A stretch of 64,000 bases of DNA from CADCVT01 sp036389485 (GCA_036389485.1 DASVPR010000021.1:72401-136400); one strand, 5' to 3'. Positions 23,907 through 32,608 are shown, counted from the first letter of the stretch. Made by a program: numbers and translations. The notes: generated by a model from the sequence alone, not told the origin.

Positions 23907-25190
23907 GTGTCTGTGGTCTGGGAAGCGCCGCTGAATCCGCTCGACTTCGGGGCGACCTGGGACGGCACCACGGACGACAGCGGCGCCATCCAGGACTGCC
24001 TCGACGCAGCCGCGACGGCGCTGCAGGTGACGTCGACCGACACCGGCGGCGACGTGTACCTCCCGCCCGGGCGCCCCGTCGTCAACCAGGGTCTGGTGCT
24101 GAACAACACCACGTCGCGCGTGTCGATCCGCGGCTCGGGCCGGCTGACGACGACGCTTCGCCGCACCTCGGGCACGGCGACGATGCTCGCGGTCAGCGGG
24201 TCCACCAGCGGCCGGGGGAGGGCGAGCATCGAGGGCGTCACGCTGAACGGCGGCGGCAGCGCGGGGACCCTCCTCGACCTCGTCCGGGCGTCGGACGTGC
24301 TCGTAGACGACGTGAAGCTGACGAACACGGACGGGAACGCGCTTCATTGCAAGCAGGTGTTCAACAGCCACATCAACAACCTCTGGGTGTCCGAGGCGGG
24401 CACCGGCACGACGGCCGCAGCGGTGCTGTTCGACGGCTTCGACGAGAACCAGGGGGCGTCGGACACCGTGTTCGGCGTGAACTGGCAGCTCGAGGCGAAC
24501 ACCGGCACCGACGTGAAGATGACCGGCGCGGGAACCTTCCCGACGAACAAGGTGTTCCTGACGAACCTGAAGATCGAGGGCGGTTCGGGCGCGTTTCCGT
24601 GCATCGACCTCCCCTACGCGCAGATCGCCATGACGAACGTCTCGATCGGAAACGTGGCGGGGCGGACGGTGACGCCGGTGCAGCAGGTCGGCAGCGCGAA
24701 CTTCTACCCCAACATCTTCCAGAACCTCGGCATCGACGGGACGCAGCCCTACCTCGTCGATCACGCGCAGGGCCGCCTCACGATCATCGGCGGCCTGATG
24801 AACGGGTGGACGACCGCCGCCGTCCGCATCCAGGGATCGGTGCCCGCCGGGTACTTTGTATCGGCCGGCTTGACCGGCGGCGGCGGGCAGTTCGGGCCGA
24901 CGCTGTTCCTCGACGGCCGGACGCCGAAGGAGTATCCGCAGTGGCTCCGCGGCTCCGTCGCATGGGACCCGCAGAACCTCGTCACGGGAACCGGCGAGAC
25001 CAAGCCGTGCACGGTGACGGGGGCAGTGCTGGGCGACAAGGCGATCGCGTCGATGGACGTCGATCTTCAGGGCGTGATCCTGCACGCATGGGTCTCCGCC
25101 GCGGACACCGTCACGGCGCGCCTGTTCAACAACACCGGCACGGACAAGAACATCGCGGCCGGCACGCTGCGCGCCGAGATCCGCCGCTAG
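23907..25190 (+). CDS. Right-handed beta-helix protein with phage tail-spike-like ends
   Basis: 427 residues from a GTG with GGAG upstream. The N-terminus NPLDFGATWDGTTDDSGAIQ is the pectate-lyase-3/tail-spike entry motif. The middle repeats Gly/Asn/Thr-rich beta turns (VSIRGSGRL, IEGVTLNGGGSA). The last 75 residues (VTGAVLGDKAIASMDVDL, HAWVSAADTVTARLFNN) resemble a short domain ending many phage tail fibres. There is no signal peptide. It may be a captured phage fibre or polysaccharide-binding or -degrading protein; no other phage gene is nearby. A TATCAT box lies 9 nt before the start. Confidence 0.7.
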   Translation: MSVVWEAPLNPLDFGATWDGTTDDSGAIQDCLDAAATALQVTSTDTGGDVYLPPGRPVVNQGLVLNNTTSRVSIRGSGRLTTTLRRTSGTATMLAVSGSTSGRGRASIEGVTLNGGGSAGTLLDLVRASDVLVDDVKLTNTDGNALHCKQVFNSHINNLWVSEAGTGTTAAAVLFDGFDENQGASDTVFGVNWQLEANTGTDVKMTGAGTFPTNKVFLTNLKIEGGSGAFPCIDLPYAQIAMTNVSIGNVAGRTVTPVQQVGSANFYPNIFQNLGIDGTQPYLVDHAQGRLTIIGGLMNGWTTAAVRIQGSVPAGYFVSAGLTGGGGQFGPTLFLDGRTPKEYPQWLRGSVAWDPQNLVTGTGETKPCTVTGAVLGDKAIASMDVDLQGVILHAWVSAADTVTARLFNNTGTDKNIAAGTLRAEIRR

Positions 25191-25951
25191 GCCCGCACGA
25201 CGTACAGGTCCTGCGGGAACGGCGGCGCGCCCGGCTCGAACGCCACGAGCTCCATCCCCTCGAGCAGGTCGGTGCGGACCCACTCGGGCGGGTGGTGCGC
25301 CGAGCACGCGTTCAGGCCCTCGATCCGCGGCTTGACCACGACGGGCTGCCGGCGGTCGTAGAGCGCGCCGTCGCGGCGGCCGAGGAGGCCGCGGTAGTGG
25401 TCCCCGTGCGTGGAGAACGCGATGAGCCCGCCCGGCTTGACGATCCGCCTCCACTCGTCGAGCCACGCCCGGACCATCGGCGTCGTGAGGTGGGTGAAGA
25501 TCGAGATCGCGTACAGCACGTCGAACCGGTCGTCGTCGTACGGCGCGGGCGGCTCGGCGCCGTTGACGCGGACGTCGGCGAAGGGCAGGTTCGCCTGGCA
25601 CCACTCGACGAGGCGCGGGTTGTAGTCGCAGCCGTGCAGGTCCAGCCCGTCGTCCTCGAAGTGGCGCAGCGCCCGGCCGCACCCGCAGCCGAAGTCGAGG
25701 ACGGAACCGCGCAGCCGCTCGCCGAGCACGGCGCGGAGCTTCGTGACGCCCGCGGCGTCCGGGTCGAGGAACCAGTCGGCGTCGGGGCCGGAGACGAGGA
25801 CGCGCAGGTCGGCGGGCGGGACCGGCAGCCCGCCTGCGAACGCGACCTCAGCCGCGTTGCGGGCCGCGAGCCGTTCGCGGGCCCGCGCGACCGGCCGCAG
25901 GTTGGTGGCCCGGTCGACGAGCACGGCTGCGGCGTAGCGCGGGAGCGTCAT
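25187..25951 (-). CDS. Class I SAM-dependent methyltransferase
   Basis: 254 residues from the ATG at 25951; a TTG start at 25978 would add nine residues. SAM motif I is SVLDFGCGCGRALRHF near residue 90, motif II acidic position GCDYNPRLVEW, and motif IV DDRFDVLYAISIFTHL. The Rossmann fold matches Methyltransf_11/25 types acting on small molecules or sugars. It is set between a beta-helix protein and nucleotide-sugar epimerases, so glycan methylation is plausible but not shown. Stop interlocks with the beta-helix gene at CTAG. Confidence 0.88.
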   Translation of the reverse strand: MTLPRYAAAVLVDRATNLRPVARARERLAARNAAEVAFAGGLPVPPADLRVLVSGPDADWFLDPDAAGVTKLRAVLGERLRGSVLDFGCGCGRALRHFEDDGLDLHGCDYNPRLVEWCQANLPFADVRVNGAEPPAPYDDDRFDVLYAISIFTHLTTPMVRAWLDEWRRIVKPGGLIAFSTHGDHYRGLLGRRDGALYDRRQPVVVKPRIEGLNACSAHHPPEWVRTDLLEGMELVAFEPGAPPFPQDLYVVRA

Positions 25952-26028
25952 GCCGGCCGGGCGGGGCACGGGCCGCAACGCTAGCGGAGGAGCCGGCCGG
26001 GCGTACGGGCCGTCTAGGATCGGCCGCC

Positions 26029-27087
26029 GTGCCGCGCGTGCTCGTCACCGGAGGCGCCGGGTTCGTCGGCGCGAACCTCGCCGTCAGCCTGGCGGCGACC
26101 CACGAGGTCGTCGCCCTCGACAACCTCAAGCGCCGCGGCGCGGAGCTCAACCTCCGGCGCCTGCGCGAGGCGGGCGTCGAGTTCGTCCACGGCGACGTCC
26201 GTTCGAAGGAGGACGTCCTGCAGGTCGAGCGGCTCGACGCGATCGTCGAGTGCTCGGCGGAGCCGTCGGTCCTCGCCGGCGTCGGCGGCTCGCCGGACTA
26301 CCTGATCCAGACGAACCTCGTCGGCGCGTACCACTGCCTGGAGCTGGCCCGGCGGGAGGGCGCGCAGTTCGTCTTCCTCTCCACCTCGCGCGTGTACCCG
26401 GTCGCCACGCTGGAGGCCGCGAGGTGGAGGGAGGCGGAGACGCGCTTCGAGCTCGAGCCGGACCAGCCGACGCCCGGCCTGAGCGAGCGCGGGGTCGCCG
26501 AGGACCTGCCGCTCGACGGCGCGCGCACCCTGTACGGCACGACCAAGCTCTCCGCCGAGCTGCTGATCGCCGAGTACGCGGAGACCTACGGCGTGAGCGC
26601 GGTCGTCGACCGGTGCGGCGTGATCGCCGGGCCGTGGCAGATGGGGAAGGTCGACCAGGGCGTCGTCACGTTCTGGCTGCTCGCGCACCGCTTCGAGCGG
26701 CCGCTGCAGTACATCGGCTACGGCGGCGAGGGCAAGCAGGTGCGCGACGTGCTTCACGTCGCCGACCTCGTGGAGCTGGTCGAAGAGCAGCTGGCCGACC
26801 CGGCGAAGTGGGCGGGGACGACCGTCAACGTCGGCGGCGGGCGGGAGGTCAGCCTCTCGCTGCGCGAGGCGACCGAGCTGTGCCGGGAGCTGACCGGGAA
26901 CACCGTCGAGGTCGGCAGGGCGGCCGAGGACCGCCCCGGCGACCTGCGGATCTACCTGTCCGACTGCAGCCGCCTCTTCGGCCTGACCGGCTGGCGGCCG
27001 CGCCGCGACGCGCGCACGATCCTGGCCGACACGCTCGACTGGGTGACCGAGAACGAGCGCGCCGTTCGCGAGGCGCTTCTACAGTGA
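26029..27087 (+). CDS. NAD-dependent epimerase/dehydratase (nucleotide-sugar)
   Basis: 352 residues, extended SDR. NAD-binding TGGAGFVG near residue 7-14, FLSTSRVY near 122, catalytic Tyr-Lys in YGTTK (Tyr169, Lys173). The sequence resembles CDP-paratose/UDP-sugar epimerases. It is the first of four tightly packed genes, so it supplies or modifies a sugar donor for the following glycosyltransferase. TAGGAT ends 8 nt before the GTG start, suggesting a leaderless transcript. Confidence 0.9.
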   Translation: MPRVLVTGGAGFVGANLAVSLAATHEVVALDNLKRRGAELNLRRLREAGVEFVHGDVRSKEDVLQVERLDAIVECSAEPSVLAGVGGSPDYLIQTNLVGAYHCLELARREGAQFVFLSTSRVYPVATLEAARWREAETRFELEPDQPTPGLSERGVAEDLPLDGARTLYGTTKLSAELLIAEYAETYGVSAVVDRCGVIAGPWQMGKVDQGVVTFWLLAHRFERPLQYIGYGGEGKQVRDVLHVADLVELVEEQLADPAKWAGTTVNVGGGREVSLSLREATELCRELTGNTVEVGRAAEDRPGDLRIYLSDCSRLFGLTGWRPRRDARTILADTLDWVTENERAVREALLQ

Positions 27088-27094
27088 CGGGTCT

Positions 27095-28171
27095 ATGCCC
27101 ACCGTGATCGTCACGGGCTCGGGCGGGCTCATCGGGTCGGAATCGGTCGCTCACTTCATCAGGGCCGGGTTCGACGTCATCGGCATCGAGAACGACATGC
27201 GCGCGCGGTTCTTCGGTCCCGAGGGCTCGACCGCCCGCACGACCCAGCGCCTGCTCGACGAGTACCCGGACTTCCGCTCCGAGGAGCTGGACATCCGCGA
27301 CGGCGAGGGCGTCCGCCGCCTGTTCGAGAGCGTCAAGGCCGATCTCGAGCTCGTGATCCACACCGCGGCGCAGCCCTCCCACGACTGGGCGGCGCAGGAC
27401 CCGCACACCGACTTCGGCGTCAACGCCGTCGGCACGCTCAACCTGCTGGAGGCCGTCCGCCACGTCAAGCCGGACGCGACGTTCATCTTCACCTCGACGA
27501 ACAAGGTCTACGGCGACCGGCCGAACTTCCTCCCGCTCGAGGACACGGGCATGCGCCTCGAGCTGCCGCGCGACCACCGCTACTTCGGCGGGATCGACAC
27601 GTCGATGTCGATCGATGGCTGCATGCACTCGATCTTCGGCGTCTCGAAGGCGGCCGCGGACCTGATGGTGCAGGAGTACGGCCGCTACTTCCAGATCCCG
27701 ACCGTGTGCTTCCGCGGCGGCTGCCTCACCGGCCCCTCGCACGCGGGCGCCAAGCTCCACGGCTTCCTCTCCTACCTCATGCGCTGCACGGTCACGGGCG
27801 AGCGGTACACGGTCTTCGGCTACGACGGCAAGCAGGTCCGCGACAACATCCACTCCAACGACGTGGTGAGCGCGTTCGAGGCCTTCCACCGCGCGCCGCG
27901 GATCGCCGCCATCTACAACCTCGGCGGCGGGCGCGCCTCGAACTGCTCGATGCGCGAGGCCATCGCCGCGTGCGAGCGGATCGCGGGCCGCGAGCTGGAC
28001 TGGGAGCTGTCCGACCAGGCGCGGATGGGCGACCACCGCTGGTGGATCTCCGACCTCTCGGAGTGGGAGCGCGACTACCCGGACTGGGAGCTGCGCTACG
28101 ACCTCGAGACGACGCTGCGCGAGATCCACGACCACAACGTCGACCACTGGACGGCCGCCGCGGCGCGATGA
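27095..28171 (+). CDS. CDP-tyvelose/paratose 2-epimerase-like SDR with Phe at the catalytic Tyr position
   Basis: 358 residues. NAD motif GSGGLIGS near residue 8, TSTNKVYGDRPN near 131 and CFRGGCLTGPSHAG near 209 are characteristic of the RfbE-like branch. The expected YxxxK is FGVSK (Phe181, Lys185), so the acid/base Tyr is replaced. An adjacent Tyr or Asp may compensate, or the enzyme may only oxidise or bind. It follows the first epimerase by 7 bp and overlaps the GT2 gene by ATGA. Confidence 0.88.
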   Translation: MPTVIVTGSGGLIGSESVAHFIRAGFDVIGIENDMRARFFGPEGSTARTTQRLLDEYPDFRSEELDIRDGEGVRRLFESVKADLELVIHTAAQPSHDWAAQDPHTDFGVNAVGTLNLLEAVRHVKPDATFIFTSTNKVYGDRPNFLPLEDTGMRLELPRDHRYFGGIDTSMSIDGCMHSIFGVSKAAADLMVQEYGRYFQIPTVCFRGGCLTGPSHAGAKLHGFLSYLMRCTVTGERYTVFGYDGKQVRDNIHSNDVVSAFEAFHRAPRIAAIYNLGGGRASNCSMREAIAACERIAGRELDWELSDQARMGDHRWWISDLSEWERDYPDWELRYDLETTLREIHDHNVDHWTAAAAR

Positions 28172-28950
28172 AGGTCTCGGTCGTCATCCCGGCCCACGAC
28201 GAGGCCGAGGTGATCGCCCCGACCGTCGGGGCGGTGGCGGCCGCTCTCGACTCCGCGCAGCGCGACTACGAGATCGTCGTCGTCGACGACGCCTCGACCG
28301 ACGGCACCGGCCAGGTCGTCGCGCGCCTCGCCGAGCAGAACCCGCGCATCCGCCTGCTGCGCTCGCACTACCCCGGCGGCTTCGGCTACGCGGTCCGCGC
28401 AGGGCTCGACGTGTTCACGGGCGACGCGGTCGCGATCGTCATGGGCGACGGCTCCGACGACCCGCGCGACCTCGTCCGCTACTTCGAGCTGATCGACGAG
28501 GGCTACGAGTGCGCCTTCGGCTCACGGTTCATGCGCCGGGGCAGCGTGCGCGACTACCCGCGCGTGAAGCTGCTGATCAACCGCATGGTGAACTTCGGGA
28601 TCCGGGTCCTGTTCCGGCACGGCTACGACGACACGACGAACGCCTTCAAGGCCTACCGGCGCGAGGTCATCGAGAACGTCCAGCCGCTGGTCTCGCCGCA
28701 CTTCAACCTCACCGTCGAGCTGCCGCTGAAGGCGATCATCCGCGGGCACTCGTACGCGATCGTCCCGATCTCGTGGACGAACCGGGCGGCGGGTGAGTCG
28801 AAGCTCGCGCTGCGCGAGATGGGCTCGCGGTACACGTTCATCGTCCTCATGGCGTGGCTCGAGCACCACCTCTCGCGCGGGGACTACCGGCGACCGGACT
28901 ACCGCGACCACCGGCCGCAGCGCTCGCGCCGGCTGCACCGCGTGGGATGA
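28168..28950 (+). CDS. Glycosyltransferase family 2
   Basis: 260 residues, GT-A fold. KVSVVIPAHDEAEVI at the start, IVVVDDASTDGTG near residue 33 for nucleotide binding, and MGDGSDDP near 92 for the metal-binding acidic motif; ISWTNRAAGESKL is the polyprenyl-phosphate transferase-like C-terminal block. It resembles dolichyl-phosphate mannose synthases, so the product may be a polyprenyl-phosphate sugar used by a GT39/GT-C enzyme such as the one at 22337-23890. ATGA overlaps join it to both neighbours. Confidence 0.92.
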   Translation: MKVSVVIPAHDEAEVIAPTVGAVAAALDSAQRDYEIVVVDDASTDGTGQVVARLAEQNPRIRLLRSHYPGGFGYAVRAGLDVFTGDAVAIVMGDGSDDPRDLVRYFELIDEGYECAFGSRFMRRGSVRDYPRVKLLINRMVNFGIRVLFRHGYDDTTNAFKAYRREVIENVQPLVSPHFNLTVELPLKAIIRGHSYAIVPISWTNRAAGESKLALREMGSRYTFIVLMAWLEHHLSRGDYRRPDYRDHRPQRSRRLHRVG

Positions 28951-29921
28951 GCGTGAGCACGACGACGCCGGACGTCGCCGAGCCCGCGGCCGCTCCGCGC
29001 TGGCGGCGGCTGCTCGCGATCGCGGTGTCGGTCGTCTCGCTGGCGGCCGTCGTCGTGTGGGCCGCGGGTCAGGAGGCGCCGCGCTTCCCCACGGCGCCCG
29101 GCGAGCTCGGGCTGCTCGCGATCGCGATCGGGCTCTACGCGATCGCCACCGTCGCGCGCGGCTGGCGCTGGCACGCGATCCTCGACCGCGCGCACGCGGG
29201 GCACCGCGCCGGCGACGCCTACGCGCTCGTGCCCGTCGGCTACATGGGCAACGCCGTGCTGCCGGCGCGCGGCGGCGAGCTGCTGCGGATCTTCCTGCTG
29301 GCCGGGCGCTCGTCGGCGCGGCGCCGCGAGATCCTCGGCTCGATCATCGGGGAGCGGGTGCTCGACGCCGTCTCGCTCGCGCTGCTCTTCATCGTCCTGA
29401 CGTTCCTGGGGATCGCGAACTCGCCGCTGGGGGAGCGGCCCGCGGTCGTCGCGCTGATCGCGCTGGCGGTGGGCGTCGCCGCGGTCGCCGGCTACCTGGC
29501 GCTGCGCCGCCGCGGGCGCTTCGAGCGCTTCGCCGCGCTCGTGCGCCCGGTCGTGCGCGCGTCGCGCCCGCTCATCGGCCCGGCCGGCGTGCTGCTCCTC
29601 GCCGCGACGCTCGGCGTCTGGCTGCTGGAGGGCGTGATCTTCTGGCTCGTCGCGCAGTCGCTCGACCTGCACGTGTCGCTGGCCGAGGGCTGCTCGCTAC
29701 TCGTGCTCACGTCGTTCATGTCGCTCATCCCGGCGGCGCCCGGCTACGTCGGGACGTTCGACGCGGCGGTGATCTTCGGGCTCAAGGCGCTCGACGTCAC
29801 CGGCGGCCAGGCGCTCGCGTACGCGCTGCTCGTCCGCTTCGTCCTCTTCTTCCCGGTCACCGTGGCGGGGCTCGTGATCCTCATCGCCCGCTACGGCGGG
29901 CTGCGCCAGCTGCGCCGGTAG
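28947..29921 (+). CDS. UPF0104 / lysylphosphatidylglycerol-synthase-TM family membrane protein
   Basis: 324 residues with about eight transmembrane helices. Conserved motifs are YMGNAVLPARGGELLRIFLL near residue 95, IIGERVLDAVSLALLF near 132 and LIPAAPGYVGTFDAA near 262. The family includes flippase-like integral proteins associated with polyprenyl-linked glycan export. ATGA overlap with the GT2 gene supports a joint role in moving the lipid-linked sugar. Confidence 0.9.
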   Translation: MSVSTTTPDVAEPAAAPRWRRLLAIAVSVVSLAAVVVWAAGQEAPRFPTAPGELGLLAIAIGLYAIATVARGWRWHAILDRAHAGHRAGDAYALVPVGYMGNAVLPARGGELLRIFLLAGRSSARRREILGSIIGERVLDAVSLALLFIVLTFLGIANSPLGERPAVVALIALAVGVAAVAGYLALRRRGRFERFAALVRPVVRASRPLIGPAGVLLLAATLGVWLLEGVIFWLVAQSLDLHVSLAEGCSLLVLTSFMSLIPAAPGYVGTFDAAVIFGLKALDVTGGQALAYALLVRFVLFFPVTVAGLVILIARYGGLRQLRR

Positions 29922-29925
29922 CCCG

Positions 29926-30387
29926 CTACCTCCGCTTCGCGCTCCAGCTGAAGGACGCGCTGACGCAGCGGATCGCGCCGTCGGGGTCCTGCCGGTTGCG
30001 CTCGTCGAACCGCGCGAACGCGCGGAAGATGCCGGTCGAGCGGCGGCCCTTCGACCTGAACGCCCCGTCGGCGTCCCAGCCGAAGCCGGTCTCGTCGTTG
30101 CGCGCCTCGATCCCGAAGCGGTTGCGGCGGACGGGGAACGTGACGCCCTTCGGCGTGACGACCTTCGGCGCCGTGACGGTGTCGCCGTCCGAGCACGTCA
30201 GCTTCACGTCCGAGAAGCGGAACGCGGTCACGCGGCCCTTGCGGTCGACCTTGAACCCCATCGGCGCCGTCTCGCCGGTGACGGGCGACTTCAGCGTCCC
30301 GGCGAACGTCCCGGGCCTGACGGCGTGCGCCGGGGAGGCGAGGGCGGCGCTGACGGCGACCGCCGCGACTGCGGCGTAGGAGCGCAT
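29926..30387 (-). CDS. Secreted protein of unknown function
   Basis: 153 residues. Signal peptide MRSYAAVAAVAVSAALASPAHA, then a beta-rich domain with regular strands (GTFAGTLKSPVTGE, VTAFRFSDVKLTCSDGD) and two cysteines that could form a disulfide. Similar small secreted beta domains are frequent in Thermoleophilia-like genomes. The stop lies 5 bp from the opposing flippase-like gene's stop, without overlap. Confidence 0.75.
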   Translation of the reverse strand: MRSYAAVAAVAVSAALASPAHAVRPGTFAGTLKSPVTGETAPMGFKVDRKGRVTAFRFSDVKLTCSDGDTVTAPKVVTPKGVTFPVRRNRFGIEARNDETGFGWDADGAFRSKGRRSTGIFRAFARFDERNRQDPDGAIRCVSASFSWSAKRR

Positions 30388-30434
30388 CGGGCTATCCGTA
30401 CCACACGGTGCCCACGGTCCTACCCTCTGGGGTG

Positions 30435-31763
30435 ATGGCGCCCCAGACCCGCTACGCCCGGTCGGGCGACGTGAACATCGCCTACCAGGTCCACGGCGAC
30501 GGCCCGATCGACGTCCTCATGAACGTCGGGATCGTCTCCCACCTCGAGCACCTGTGGGAGGAACCCGGCGTCTCGCGGACGTTCGACGACATGGCGGAGT
30601 TCGCTCGGCTGATCCTCATGGACCGCCGGGGGACCGGCCTGTCCGACCCGCTCGACGGCGACCTGCCGATCGAGGAGGAGCTGGGCGACATCACCGCCGT
30701 GCTCGACGCGGTCGGCAGCGAGCGCGCCGCGCTCTTCGGTCTGACGGCGTCGGCGCCGTTCGTCGCGCACTACGCGGCGCGCTACCCGGAGCGGGTCGGC
30801 GCGCTCATCCTCTACGCCGGCACCGCCGTGCCCGTCGCCGACGAGGAGGCGCCGTGGGCGCTCGACCGCGACGAGCGCTGGGAGCGCCTGGACCACATGC
30901 TCGAGAACTGGGGCAGCGGCACCAACCTGCAGTTCATGGGGCCGATCGCGTCGCAGGACCCGCGCGTGCGCGACTGGTTCGGCCGGCTCGAGCGCCTCGC
31001 CGCCAGCCCGGGCGCGATGCGGCGCCTGACGCGCAACCTCGAGCACGCCGACCCCCGGCCGATCATGGAGCGGATCCGCGTTCCCACGCTCGTGCTGCAC
31101 CGCAAGCACGACGGGATGATGGACCCGCGCCACTCGCTCATGTGGGCCGAGCGCGTGCCGGGCGCGAAGTACGTCGAGCTGCCCGGGGAGGAGACGCTGA
31201 TCTTCCTCGGCGACAGCGACGCGGTGGTCGGCGAGGTCGAGGAGTTCCTCACCGGGAAGCGGCGGGGCAGCGCGCCCCAGCGCGAGCTGCTCACGGTGCT
31301 CTTCACGGACATCTGCGACGGAACGGCGCGCGCCGCGCAGCTCGGCGACAAGCGCTGGCGCGACCTGATCGCCGCGCACGACTCGATCATCCGGCGCGAG
31401 CTGACCCGCCAGCACGGCCGCGAGATCAAGACGATCGGCGACGGCATGCTCGCCGTCTTCGACGGGCCGCCGAGCCAGGCCGTGAACGCGGCGCGCGGGA
31501 TCAGCACCGCCACAGAGGGGCTCGGGGTCGACGTCCGGCAGGGGCTGCACACCGGCGAGTGCGAGCTGATCGGGGACGACGTCGGCGGGATGGCCGTGCA
31601 CATCGCGGCGCGCGTCTCGGCGATGGCCGGGCCGCAGGAGGTGCTCGCCTCCGGCACGACGTTCGGGACGGTCGTCGGCGGCGGCTTCGAGTGGGAGTTC
31701 CGCGGCGACCACGACCTCAAGGGCGTGCCGGGCCGCTGGCCCATCTTCCGCCTCGCGAGTTAA
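30435..31763 (+). CDS. Alpha/beta hydrolase fused to class III adenylate/guanylate cyclase
   Basis: 442 residues. Residues 1-275 form an alpha/beta-hydrolase fold (MDRRGTGLSD, a catalytic-type His in the late loop replaced by LPGEETLIFLG). The nucleophile elbow is GLTAS near 102 instead of GxSxG, so hydrolase activity may be lost and the domain may sense a ligand. Residues 285-442 are a cyclase homology domain with metal Asp in FTDI near 290 and GDGM near 335. It should make cAMP or cGMP. TACCCT ends 8 nt before the ATG. Confidence 0.9.
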   Translation: MAPQTRYARSGDVNIAYQVHGDGPIDVLMNVGIVSHLEHLWEEPGVSRTFDDMAEFARLILMDRRGTGLSDPLDGDLPIEEELGDITAVLDAVGSERAALFGLTASAPFVAHYAARYPERVGALILYAGTAVPVADEEAPWALDRDERWERLDHMLENWGSGTNLQFMGPIASQDPRVRDWFGRLERLAASPGAMRRLTRNLEHADPRPIMERIRVPTLVLHRKHDGMMDPRHSLMWAERVPGAKYVELPGEETLIFLGDSDAVVGEVEEFLTGKRRGSAPQRELLTVLFTDICDGTARAAQLGDKRWRDLIAAHDSIIRRELTRQHGREIKTIGDGMLAVFDGPPSQAVNAARGISTATEGLGVDVRQGLHTGECELIGDDVGGMAVHIAARVSAMAGPQEVLASGTTFGTVVGGGFEWEFRGDHDLKGVPGRWPIFRLAS

Positions 31764-31768
31764 CAAAC

Positions 31769-31827
31769 GGGGACTGTCCCCGAAATATTAAGGGGACTGT
31801 CCCCGGATTGTTAAGGGGACTGTCCCC
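31769..31827. repeat. 23-bp palindromic tandem array, locus 1 (three cores)
   Basis: The 13-bp palindrome GGGGACTGTCCCC starts at 31769, 31792 and 31815, exactly 23 bp apart, with 10-bp linkers GAAATATTAA and GGATTGTTAA. It begins 5 bp after the cyclase stop codon and fills most of the 98-bp gap before the next gene. The same core makes the larger array at 61719-61889. Each unit can form a 6-bp hairpin with one central base. Confidence 0.95.
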
Positions 31828-31861
31828 GCAACCGGCGGCGGTCTGGCCGGTTGCCACCCGC

Positions 31862-32608
31862 ATGCGATCCAACATGAAGTGGTTCTTCGCCGGCACGGTG
31901 GTGCTGGCCCTGACCGCCTCGCCCTTCGCGCTCGCGGCGGGGGAGGGGCGCGCGATCTTCGGCGGCGAGCGCAACCCCTCGCTGAACCCGGCGCTGTCGC
32001 TCGAGGACGAGACGGAGATCATCGCCTCGACCTCGACGTACGGCACGCGGCAGTCGAACAAGTCGCGCGACGGCGGCGGCGCGATCTACGGCTGCCGCTC
32101 CGGCGCCGGCGGCTCGCCGGCGGGCAACGAGCCGTGCATCCGCTCGGTCAACCTGTCCAACGGCCGCGCGTTCGAGTTCGTCGCCCAGGCCGGCGCCGAG
32201 GCGGGCCGGATCGAGGCGGCGGGCGGCGACAACGCGAAGCCGTTCACGACGAACGCGACCGGCGTCGCCACCGGGCTGAACGCCGACCGCGTCGACGGCT
32301 TCGAGGGCGCCCAGCTCGCGCCGCGCCTCGCGCGCGTGCAGGCCAACGGCATCCTCGCCGGCGGGCGCGGCGCGGTCACCGCCGAACGCACGGCGACCGG
32401 CCTCTACCTCGTCAAGTTCACCGACCCGATCAACGACTGCAGCTACAGCGCGCAGCAGGTCGAGACCGGCGACAACGCCGGGGCGACGCTGGTCGAGCAG
32501 GTCGACGCCAACACGATCCGCGTCCGCACGCGCAACGGCGGCGGCGGGGACGGCACGGGCGCCACCGCGAACGGCGACCACCCGTTCCACCTGCAGGTGC
32601 TCTGCTAG
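31862..32608 (+). CDS. Secreted protein of unknown function
   Basis: 248 residues: MRSNMKWFFAGTVVLALTAS and FALAAGEG form the signal peptide. The mature part is Gly/Asn/Ala-rich and includes ATGVATGLNADRVDGFEG, a short motif seen in many large exported beta-structured or collagen-like-associated proteins, and four cysteines (YGCRSG, EPCIRS, NDCSYS, QVLC). No enzymatic motif. The stop interlocks with the opposing metalloprotease stop at CTAG. Confidence 0.8.
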   Translation: MRSNMKWFFAGTVVLALTASPFALAAGEGRAIFGGERNPSLNPALSLEDETEIIASTSTYGTRQSNKSRDGGGAIYGCRSGAGGSPAGNEPCIRSVNLSNGRAFEFVAQAGAEAGRIEAAGGDNAKPFTTNATGVATGLNADRVDGFEGAQLAPRLARVQANGILAGGRGAVTAERTATGLYLVKFTDPINDCSYSAQQVETGDNAGATLVEQVDANTIRVRTRNGGGGDGTGATANGDHPFHLQVLC

